From: Myxococcales bacterium
GTDB lineage: Bacteria; Myxococcota_A; UBA9160; SMWR01
Length of the DNA stretch: 10,309 nucleotides
Direction of reading: 5' to 3'
NCBI GenBank assembly: GCA_022571825.1
Contig: JACZXC010000068.1
Location: forward strand, 1-10,309
Shown here piece after piece: positions 4,903-10,309 of this stretch (the first letter of the stretch is position 1; each line of letters starts with the position of its first letter). The position numbers and the translations under genes are program-made. The notes under the pieces are model-generated. The model was given only the letters and a program-made list of their open reading frames with translations, had not been told where the DNA came from and made no database searches.

Positions 4903-6885
4903 TCACTGGGCAGAAGCCGCGCCATGCGCCGGCTTCCTCGGGGGACGGCGGAGGCCGTCCGACCGCGGCTGGCGCGACGGAAACAGGAAGGCGACTCCAG
5001 CGAACATCAAGAGCATCAGCAGGAGCAGGTGAGCCGGGGGCCCGAGGGTCGGCACCGCGACGCAGCCGATGATCGGATCGTGGGCGCAGCCCGTGAGCGC
5101 GTCGCAGCTCTCCGCGGTGCAGGGGTCGTTGTCGTCGCAGTCGAGGGGCGGGCCCCCGGCGCAGGCGCCGCCGGCGCAGGTGTCGGGGGTGGTGCAAGCG
5201 TCGCCATCGTCGCAGGGGTCCGTGTTGGGAATCGAGGTGCAGCCCGTGGCGGGATCGCAGGCATCGTCGGTGCAGAGATTGCCGTCGTTGCAGTCGAGGG
5301 GCGGGCCGGTGCAGTGCCCCGAGCCGTCGCAGGTGTCGTTCTGGGTGCACGCGTCCCCGTCGTCGCAGACACTGCCAGCCGATTCGAACGCACAACTCGA
5401 GGAGCAGCAGTCGCCGTCGATGGTTCCGCCATCGTCGCAGTCCTCGCCGGGTTCTACGACCCCGTTGCCGCAGACCGGCAGGGCGGTGACGATGGCGCCG
5501 ATATCCGAGCGGCGGAAGGCCAGGCCGTTGTCGGGATTCGTCACCAGGGGACCCGCGGCCTTCATCTGGGTGCGGAGGGCATCGGGGGTGAGGGCGGGGT
5601 CGGCTTCGAGCAAGAGCGCGGCCTCGGCGGCGGCGTAGGGGCTGGCGGCGGAGGTGCCCCCGAATCCGGCGAGAGTCCCGCCGCCCAGGGCCGTCGTCGC
5701 GGTGCGGTAGTTCGGCGCCAGCAGGTCCAGGATCTCGTCGCTGTTGGAGTGACAGACGAAGACGTCGGGGGCCGTGCTGTCGGTGCACAGGGCCCTGGTG
5801 CACACCCGGTTCCCGCACCATCCGATCGGGCCGAGCGCCTGATCGTAGACGCCTCCCACGGAGATGGCTTCCGCGGTGCAGGCCGGCGCTGAGATCCCGT
5901 CGTCGTGGCCGTCGTTGCCGGAGGCGACAAAGACGGCGACGCCTGCCGCGTGAAGGGCGGCAATGCCAACGGACGTCGGATCCGTCGAACAATCCGGTGC
6001 GGCGGGATCGTTCTGCTCGGCGCCGTCGCCCAGGCTCATGTTGACGATGCGGATACTGAGCGCGGCGTGGTGGGTCAGAATCCAGTCGAGGCCGGCATCG
6101 ATTCCCGACGCCTGACCGCCCCCGCCGCTCGAGAGAACCTTGACCGCCACGATGCCCGCATTGGGGGCGACCCCCGGATTCGCGGCGTTGGCCGAGGTGA
6201 TGATGCCCGAGACGTTCGTCCCGTGGCCGTTGTCGTCCTCGGCGCTGCCGGGACCGTCCGCCTCGAAGGTGTTTCCCGGGCAACACGCGCCGAAATTCGG
6301 CGAGGGATGGGCGTCGCAGTTGCAGTGCTCGGCCACGAGGTCGTCGATTAGATCGGGGTGGTCGGTGTCGATGCCGGTGTCGACGACCGCCACGTTGATC
6401 CCCTGGCCGGTGAAGCCCAGGCCGTGGACGACGTCGGCCCCGATCAAGGGGACGCCCTGGGCCAACGTCGCGTGGACCTCGCGGTCCGCGTGGATGGAGA
6501 TCACCTCGGGGTGATTCGCGAGGACGCGGATGGCGGCGCCGTGGGCCCAGCCCGAGAATCCACTCAACGAGATATGGCGATACTTGATCCGAAAGCTGCC
6601 CGCCGAAAGTGCGTCCAGCACGCGCTGTTGGCGGGCACGGACGACGTCGCTTCGGTCATTGCCGACACCGGGCAGGTCGTCGTGACGGAGGACGACACGG
6701 ATGGCCACGCCCTCGGGGGGGAACGGACCCTCGAGCTGAAGGTTCAGGTCCGGATCGACGTACGCCGGGCCGCGATCGCGTTCGGGAGGATTCGCCGAGG
6801 GGGCAGCGCTCGCGATGCCCGCCGCAGACAGAAGGAGCGCCGTCACGAGAACGGGAGCACGGATGCGGGGAGCGGCCTGGATCAT
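4903..6885 (-). CDS. Secreted subtilisin-like serine protease (S8) with Cys-rich repeats and C-terminal VPTL-type tail
   Basis: This is a 660-residue extracytoplasmic protease. Its order is a signal peptide (1-28, cleavage near ASA-AP), an I9-like inhibitory propeptide (about 58-140) and an S8 catalytic domain (about 145-465). The catalytic residues are Asp169 (VVDTGID), His221 (NGHGT) and Ser412 (GGTSAASP), with oxyanion Asn324 (SGND). The usual His after the Ser-motif proline is Tyr417. A cysteine-rich insert (Cys188, 190, 201, 202) lies between Asp and His. Residues 472-498 match the Myxococcus cysteine-rich disulfide repeat. Residues 507-608 are two copies of a 51-residue Cys/Asp-rich unit. 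The end is VPTLG (611-615), a hydrophobic helix (to about 635) and basic residues, like IPTL/PEP-CTERM sorting signals. The family would mature itself and degrade proteins outside the cell; substrate and anchoring are inferred. ATG 6885 has only a weak Shine-Dalgarno. Confidence 0.93.
   Translation of the reverse strand: MIQAAPRIRAPVLVTALLLSAAGIASAAPSANPPERDRGPAYVDPDLNLQLEGPFPPEGVAIRVVLRHDDLPGVGNDRSDVVRARQQRVLDALSAGSFRIKYRHISLSGFSGWAHGAAIRVLANHPEVISIHADREVHATLAQGVPLIGADVVHGLGFTGQGINVAVVDTGIDTDHPDLIDDLVAEHCNCDAHPSPNFGACCPGNTFEADGPGSAEDDNGHGTNVSGIITSANAANPGVAPNAGIVAVKVLSSGGGGQASGIDAGLDWILTHHAALSIRIVNMSLGDGAEQNDPAAPDCSTDPTSVGIAALHAAGVAVFVASGNDGHDDGISAPACTAEAISVGGVYDQALGPIGWCGNRVCTRALCTDSTAPDVFVCHSNSDEILDLLAPNYRTATTALGGGTLAGFGGTSAASPYAAAEAALLLEADPALTPDALRTQMKAAGPLVTNPDNGLAFRRSDIGAIVTALPVCGNGVVEPGEDCDDGGTIDGDCCSSSCAFESAGSVCDDGDACTQNDTCDGSGHCTGPPLDCNDGNLCTDDACDPATGCTSIPNTDPCDDGDACTTPDTCAGGACAGGPPLDCDDNDPCTAESCDALTGCAHDPIIGCVAVPTLGPPAHLLLLMLLMFAGVAFLFPSRQPRSDGLRRPPRKPAHGAASAQ
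5062..5367 (-). repeat. Two tandem 153-bp units encoding a Cys/Asp-rich module
   Basis: Protease residues 507-557 and 558-608 are two 51-residue copies. Each starts CDDGDACT, passes a GPPLDC or GGPPLDC step, then reads a CTxxxCDxxTGC half. Each copy has eight cysteines. The likeness persists in DNA: GCAGTCGAGGGGCGGGCC occurs identically at 5137-5154 and 5290-5307, exactly 153 bases apart. This points to duplication of one unit. The aspartates (DDGDAC, DDNDPC) could bind calcium, which is an inference. Confidence 0.8.
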
Positions 6886-7063
6886 TTCAGCCCATGGGTT
6901 CGCAGCGTCTCACGCGCGGCCACGGTGCACCCGCCCATGGCGCCGGCGTCCAGCTGTTGGCTCTCAACTGTCGGCTTCTAGAATAACAGAATGGGAGTCG
7001 GCTCAGGCCATGGAGGGGGGCCGAGCGGAACCTCGAAGACTCGAGCAGCCGCTCCTCTGCGGG
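6886..7063. other. Upstream region of the protease gene
   Basis: These 178 bases lie between two minus-strand genes and should hold the protease promoter. The AT-richest patch is around 6977-6993. No good -35/-10 pair is seen on the minus strand. A plus-strand pair, TTGGCT (6957-6962) and TAGAAT (6979-6984) with 16-base spacing, resembles a sigma-70 promoter but points away from the gene. The CBS-gene hairpin occupies 7023-7054. Confidence 0.5.
7023..7054 (-). terminator. Two-tier hairpin after the CBS-domain gene
   Basis: Outer arms GAGCGG (7023-7028) and CCGCTC (7049-7054) and inner arms CTCGA (7032-7036) and TCGAG (7041-7045) are perfectly complementary, with a symmetric 3+3 internal loop and a 4-base tip. 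The structure starts 9 bases after the stop of the CBS gene. No T-run follows, so efficient intrinsic termination is not assured. Confidence 0.45.
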
Positions 7064-7525
7064 CTACGAACCGGCGGCGTGGACCCCGCCGCAGGAGCAA
7101 GGCGGGACGCCGCGGGTCGAAAGCCGCATGTAGTCGGCCTCGGTGAGAATCCCGACGACGGCGCCCGTCTGGTCCACAACGGGCAGGCAGCTGCGCTTCT
7201 TTCGCAGCATGTGGCGGGCGGCTTCCGCTGCGCAGCACTCGGGTCGCACCGTATCTACTTCGCGAACCATCAGTTCCGAAACGGGACGGCGGTCATCGAA
7301 GTCGATCCGTTGCTCCGACCCCTGCGCGGCGAGGAGCAGGTCCCGTTGGGTCACGATGCCGACGAGCCCCCCTCCGTCTTTCACCACCGGCATGTGGCGG
7401 AAGCGCCGCTCGGTCATGGTGCGCCAGACCTCGCCGACCGGGGTGTCGGGCGGAGCTGTCATCGGCTCCGGTGTCATGAGAGCGCCGACCTCGCCGGCGG
7501 CGCGGCACGATTCCTCGGAAGCCAT
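7064..7525 (-). CDS. Two-CBS-domain protein
   Basis: This 153-residue soluble protein consists almost only of a Bateman pair. CBS1 spans about 15-68 (MTPEPMTAPPDTPVGEVW, then FRHMPVV, then GIVTQRDLL). CBS2 spans about 83-138 (ELMVREVDTVRPE, then SCLPVVD, then GILTEADYM). Such pairs bind adenine nucleotides such as AMP, ATP or c-di-AMP and regulate a partner protein. No enzyme or channel domain is attached, so the partner is unknown. The short C-terminal tail carries CSCGG (143-147), an unusual feature. The start is well supported: GGGGAGGGG lies just upstream of the ATG at 7525. A hairpin follows the stop. Confidence 0.88.
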   Translation of the reverse strand: MASEESCRAAGEVGALMTPEPMTAPPDTPVGEVWRTMTERRFRHMPVVKDGGGLVGIVTQRDLLLAAQGSEQRIDFDDRRPVSELMVREVDTVRPECCAAEAARHMLRKKRSCLPVVDQTGAVVGILTEADYMRLSTRGVPPCSCGGVHAAGS

Positions 7526-7907
7526 ATTCCCCTCCCCTGGGCACGGGTGCTCTAGCGTTCGGCGGGGGTCCTTCGCGGCTCTGCGACGATCCCGGGGTCA
7601 GAAAACGTCGGTGCCGCAGTGGATTGCGACTTCGTTGTGCACCGGCAGGAGGGTTCCGGGATCGCGCGGGGTCGAGGTGGGGCCCGACTTCATCTCAGTC
7701 GGTATCGGTTCCCTCGGGGGAGAAACTTTAGCCCGCCCGCGTCCGAACCGTTTCGCCTGGCTCCGGCCCCGTTCGCGATCCGGTCTTGGGCTGGGCTCTG
7801 CCCATCCGATTCACTCCGCCGTCAGCTCGGTCCCCCCGACGACTGGGCTGCCTCGGTGCCGCTGGGAGACTGGCGGCCGCTACTCCCGCTTCCGCAGTAC
7901 GCGCGCG
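7526..7907. other. 382-base stretch without a supported gene
   Basis: The stretch lies between the start of the CBS gene and the end of the LPP20/DUF4384 gene, both on the minus strand. The CBS ribosome site (7529-7537) is at its left edge. A minus-strand frame ending at 7598 closes with NEVAIHCGTDVF and a stop, and can start at an ATG at 7693 (31 residues). It has no good Shine-Dalgarno and I cannot place it, so it is not called a gene. A small 5-bp hairpin, TGGGC-TCT-GCCCA, lies at 7792-7804. The rest shows nothing I recognise. Confidence 0.6.
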
Positions 7908-9530
7908 TCAGGGCCGAGGCGTCGTCGTGATCGTGATGAAGGACTCGGAGATCTCGACCTGTTTCTTGCGATGCAGGCCGCGGGTTCGGACCAGGTGCTC
8001 CTGAAGGTTCTCCGCCACCACCTCGTACTCGACCCCTTGGATCGAGACCACGCGCGTGGGCAGCGGCTTGGGGCGTTGCGTGAAGGCGGTGCCGTGGATG
8101 AGCTCTATACCGAAGGGCGGAAGCACCTCGAACACTGCCGGATACTCCAGCGCGAAGTTCACCTTCGCCGCGTCCACGTAATAGCCCTGATCGAGCGGGA
8201 CCTGCGCGCCGTTCTGCAGCACGTAGAGCAGCCGAACCCAGGCCGGCTTGTTCACGCGTAGGAAGAGGGTGAGATTCTCGGACTCGTGGTAGACGAGGCC
8301 CCGTCGGCCCCGGTCGGTCCACAGATCCAGGCGCAGGTCGCCCGAGATCAGCTCGCCGTCGGCCAGGAGCTTCTGGTCCTTCAGCGCGGTTTGGAAGTTC
8401 GCGGGTCGGAGCGACAGCCCGGCGGGCAGCGCCCTGCGCGGCACGCTGGTCTCCGCGTGGCCGACGAGCTTTCCCGACTCGCTCTCCTTGGCTGTCGCGC
8501 TGAGTCGAATCTCGTCGCGCTGCTCGATGTAGATCCCGCGCACAGCCAGGTGTGGCGCCGAACTGCTCCCCACCTGTGCGCGCATGGCGCGAGCCCGTCG
8601 CACCAGCGCGCCCTCGAGGTCGAGTCCAACCCGCCGACCGAAGCTGCTCGATAGGTCGGTGATTCCGTAGGTGAAGGCGGCGACGGTAAGCGGTGACGCC
8701 CCCGATACGCCTTGGTGGTCGAGCTGGATGGCGAGGCTGTCCGCGGCGTCCCGGAGGCTGGAGACCGGTCGGCGCATAATGGCCTTGATCTTCTCGTCCA
8801 CTCGGCGAGAGGCTTCCGCCAAGGCGGCGAGCGCGCGGTCGTCCCGCTCCTGTTCGGCCCCGCGGGCGGGCCGAAGGCCCCTCGCCACAGCGTGGTGCTC
8901 GAGCGCTTCGGCGATCGGCCGCCGGCAGGTCTCGTAGGTCTCGCTGGCGTCGGACTGGCGACCGGACTGCTCGTGCCGGGCCCCGGAGTTCAGGCACGCC
9001 CGCAGCTCGCCCATTGACTCGTCTCGCAGGCTCCGTCGGCGGACGGCGGCCGGGTCGCGCTCCAGAATCGCCAACGCGTATGCCTGCCGCTCCTCGCCTT
9101 TGCGGGCGCGCTCCCAGGTCTTGTATTCGAGACCGGACAGGCGGATGTCGGAGGTGGAACGCGTGATCGCCGCGACCTTGTAGTGGTACTCACCGTCCTC
9201 CTCCACCGAGACGTCGCGCAGCTCGTGCTCGATGCGCACGAGGATCCGGGTCGCGAGGGCTGCAGCGGCTTCCGATCGGGCCCGCTCCATGGCGGAGGTT
9301 CCCAGCGCCATGGCAAAGCCCGTCACGTAGTGAGTGTCGGGGTGGCGCATGGAGCGGCCGCCTGTCTCGACCCAATCCGGCGCGAAGCGCATCGCGGTCG
9401 GGCCGGTCTCCGCAGCGGCACTTCGCCCGCCGGCGCCGAAGACCGTGAGAAGGGAGCAGAGCACCGCTGCGCGAGCGACCCGCCAACGTTTCGGATGGTG
9501 GGGGGACGCGCATCGGACCGAGAAGCGCAT
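7908..9530 (-). CDS. Exported LPP20-like / FlgO-like / DUF4384 domain protein
   Basis: This is a 540-residue exported protein. A basic start and hydrophobic core (AAVLCSLLTVFGAGG, 21-35) with a likely cut after SAAA (37-40) form a signal peptide. Cys24 lacks a proper lipobox, so it is not an obvious lipoprotein. Residues 51-125 (PDWVETG, YVTGFAMALG, then RARSEAAAALATRILVRI) resemble LPP20-type domains. A charged helical part (about 165-260) follows. Residues 262-315 (DAADSLAIQL, then FTYGITDLSSSFGRRV) resemble the FlgO/CsgG-like nucleotide-free fold. Residues 419-482 (LTLFLRVNKPAWVRLLYVL, then VFEVLPPFGIELI) fit DUF4384, a beta domain found with exported proteins and kinases. The likely site is the periplasm or outer membrane; its function is unknown. 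ATG 9530 has only a weak ribosome site, but the signal peptide supports it. Confidence 0.78.
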   Translation of the reverse strand: MRFSVRCASPHHPKRWRVARAAVLCSLLTVFGAGGRSAAAETGPTAMRFAPDWVETGGRSMRHPDTHYVTGFAMALGTSAMERARSEAAAALATRILVRIEHELRDVSVEEDGEYHYKVAAITRSTSDIRLSGLEYKTWERARKGEERQAYALAILERDPAAVRRRSLRDESMGELRACLNSGARHEQSGRQSDASETYETCRRPIAEALEHHAVARGLRPARGAEQERDDRALAALAEASRRVDEKIKAIMRRPVSSLRDAADSLAIQLDHQGVSGASPLTVAAFTYGITDLSSSFGRRVGLDLEGALVRRARAMRAQVGSSSAPHLAVRGIYIEQRDEIRLSATAKESESGKLVGHAETSVPRRALPAGLSLRPANFQTALKDQKLLADGELISGDLRLDLWTDRGRRGLVYHESENLTLFLRVNKPAWVRLLYVLQNGAQVPLDQGYYVDAAKVNFALEYPAVFEVLPPFGIELIHGTAFTQRPKPLPTRVVSIQGVEYEVVAENLQEHLVRTRGLHRKKQVEISESFITITTTPRP

Positions 9531-9772
9531 GAGGGCTCTATCGGGCTCGAGGCAAGCGCGCTGAAGTCGCGCGCTCGCGGCGTCTCTCCCGACGGTCCTC
9601 CTACTCTCGCAAGCGAGGAGACTAGGGCCAGCGGATGCAGGAGGCCGAGCTCAATCCATGATTCCGGAGGGGGAGCCCCATGCTCGCCCAAAGGAACTTC
9701 GAAGCCGGCCGGCTGGTGCGAGTGGGGTCGTTCGCCGACCCGCCCGACCCGCGGGCGGACGGTCAGGGGTCC
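9531..9772. other. Intergenic region between gloA and the LPP20/DUF4384 gene
   Basis: These 242 bases hold the end of the gloA transcript and presumably the promoter of the LPP20/DUF4384 gene. A short inverted repeat, CTCGC-AA-GCGAG, lies at 9606-9617 and the gloA-end hairpin at 9740-9758. A plus-strand ATG at 9680 follows a purine-rich GGAGGGGGAG, but its frame soon runs antisense through gloA and has no family features. I therefore see no gene here. Confidence 0.5.
9740..9758 (-). terminator. Hairpin after gloA
   Basis: CCGCCCG (9740-9746) and CGGGCGG (9752-9758) make a perfect 7-bp GC stem with a 5-base loop, 14 bases beyond the gloA stop. No T-tract follows, so termination is only likely, not shown. 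Confidence 0.4.
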
Positions 9773-10192
9773 TCACCACTCGCCGACGTTTGGCATCGAC
9801 GCCCAGGGCTCCTCGGGCGGAAGGCGATCGCCCATCTGCAACAGCTCGATGGAGATGCCGTCGGGCGAGCGGATGAAGGCCATGTGCCCATCGCGGGGCG
9901 GTCGGTTGATCGTCACGCCGGCGTCGGCCAGGCGCCGACAGGTTTCGTAGATGTTCTTCACGCCGTAGGCCAGGTGCCCGAAGCTTCGCCCGCCCACCAG
10001 CTCTTCCGGATCCCAGTTCCAGGTGAGTTCGATCTGGGTCTCCGGATTGTCGGGAGCCGCGAGGAATACCAGTGAGAAGCGGCCCGCCTCGACGTCGATG
10101 CGGTTCTGCTGGATGAGTCCAAGCTTGCGGCAGAAGAAGTCCAGCGACTCCTCCAGATTCGAGACGCGCACCATGGTGTGCAGATACCGCAT
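9773..10192 (-). CDS. gloA: Lactoylglutathione lyase (glyoxalase I)
   Basis: This 139-residue protein of the vicinal oxygen chelate fold converts the methylglyoxal-glutathione hemithioacetal to S-lactoylglutathione in the cytoplasm. Two beta-alpha-beta-beta-beta modules are visible: LHTMVRVSNLEESLDFF (4-20) to QIELTWNW, and FGHLAYGV (72-79) to DGISIELLQ. The four metal ligands are in place as His5, Glu55, His73 and Glu116. The short length and lack of the extra insert match the nickel/cobalt-type enzyme of E. coli (135 residues) rather than the zinc type; the metal is inferred. The frame is open to 10243, but ATG 10192 is chosen because GGGGAG sits 7 bases upstream and MRYLHTMVRV aligns with the family start. 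No glyoxalase II gene is in the window. Confidence 0.9.
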   Translation of the reverse strand: MRYLHTMVRVSNLEESLDFFCRKLGLIQQNRIDVEAGRFSLVFLAAPDNPETQIELTWNWDPEELVGGRSFGHLAYGVKNIYETCRRLADAGVTINRPPRDGHMAFIRSPDGISIELLQMGDRLPPEEPWASMPNVGEW

Positions 10193-10199
10193 TGGAGGA

Positions 10200-10205
10200 C
10201 TCCCC
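10200..10205 (-). promoter_or_regulatory. Shine-Dalgarno deciding the gloA start
   Basis: On the minus strand GGGGAG precedes ATG 10192 by 7 bases. It falls inside the longer open frame and so argues for the shorter protein. Confidence 0.6.
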
Positions 10206-10213
10206 AGACCGAG

Positions 10214-10286
10214 CCTAGCCCGCGGCCCGCTCCAGGGCTGCACCCTGCGCTCCCGGGCTAGGAGGCCGACGCGAGAGTCGTCCTCC
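10214..10286 (-). promoter_or_regulatory. Structured region upstream of gloA
   Basis: Three inverted repeats crowd here. CCTAGCCCG (10214-10222) pairs perfectly with CGGGCTAGG (10254-10262). Nested inside is CAGGG (10233-10237) with CCCTG (10243-10247). Beside it, GGAGGcCGAC (10261-10270) pairs with GTCGtCCTCC (10277-10286) with one mismatch. Bases 10261-10262 belong to both large stems, so the two cannot form fully together. It could be a gloA leader or the end of a transcript from beyond the window. Confidence 0.35.
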
Positions 10287-10309
10287 GCGCAGCGGTCTCA
10301 GCGACAGCG

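Noticed and set aside
5062..5367. CRISPR-like or satellite array
   Set aside because: There are only two units, the periodicity is in codons, and it lies inside a coding frame with conserved cysteines; it is a protein repeat.
4765..5892. 375-codon plus-strand frame rich in Gly, Ala and Val
   Set aside because: It looks like a repetitive surface protein, but it is the antisense image of the Cys/Asp repeats of the protease, whose catalytic triad and signal peptide fix the true strand.
4868..6286. 472-codon minus-strand frame inside the protease
   Set aside because: It is an out-of-frame shadow made of Arg/Gly/His runs; the protease frame explains the same bases.
3759..7525. A split S2P-CBS pair, since some S2P proteases carry fused CBS domains
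   Set aside because: The two genes are on opposite strands and about 2.7 kb apart with unrelated genes between, so there is no positional support.
7143..8261. 372-codon plus-strand frame across the CBS gene and the gap
   Set aside because: It spans two genes in antisense, is serine/arginine-rich and has no domain or ribosome site.
7822..8997. 391-codon minus-strand frame inside the LPP20/DUF4384 gene
   Set aside because: It is a shadow frame; the 7908-9530 frame has a signal peptide and recognisable domains.
9680..10075. Plus-strand frame with a good purine run (GGAGGGGGAG) before its ATG
   Set aside because: Most of it is antisense to gloA, it matches no family I know, and the purine run is common in this GC-rich sequence.
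1405..10192. A formaldehyde/methylglyoxal detoxification system joining the GFA protein and glyoxalase I
   Set aside because: The genes lie more than 8 kb apart on opposite strands, and no glyoxalase II or formaldehyde dehydrogenase is present. The activity of GFA proteins is itself uncertain.

Overview
The window is GC-rich, gene-dense bacterial chromosome. It carries eleven protein genes I can support: one cut by the left edge and ten complete. The best taxonomic hint is the secreted protease at 4903-6885. It combines a Myxococcus-type disulfide repeat, DGDxCT-type cysteine modules and a C-terminal VPTL membrane tail. That combination is common in Myxococcota and neighbouring delta-proteobacteria-like phyla such as Binatota. 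This is an inference from protein style, not a phylogenetic assignment. I see no tRNA, rRNA, CRISPR array, transposase or phage gene.

Layout. Left block: the end of a carboxymuconolactone decarboxylase-family gene (+, 1-309) converges on an alpha/beta hydrolase (-, 400-1236). That gene diverges from a GFA-family zinc protein (+, 1405-1821), whose stop codon interlocks with that of an exported protein of unknown function (-, 1818-2324). Centre: three same-strand genes encode membrane proteins. They are an MgtC/SapB-family protein (+, 2584-3057), a two-helix HAMP protein with no output domain (+, 3194-3661) and a small site-2-type metalloprotease (+, 3759-4406). Right block, all on the minus strand: a DUF1330 protein (4449-4772), the large secreted subtilase (4903-6885), a two-CBS-domain protein (7064-7525), an exported LPP20/FlgO-like/DUF4384 protein (7908-9530) and glyoxalase I gloA (9773-10192).

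How the genes work together. Most look like independent housekeeping or envelope genes. There is small-molecule chemistry or detoxification (CMD, GFA, glyoxalase I), envelope and membrane functions (MgtC, HAMP protein, S2P, LPP20/DUF4384 protein) and one secreted protease that probably stays anchored by its C-terminal tail. Gaps of about 100-380 bases separate most same-strand neighbours, so tight operons are not evident.

Several genes end in GC-rich hairpins without a T-tract. The region upstream of gloA holds three hairpins, two of which compete for two bases. I found no convincing undescribed multi-gene system. The strongest leads are the architecture of the protease, the exported LPP20/DUF4384 protein and the structured gloA leader.
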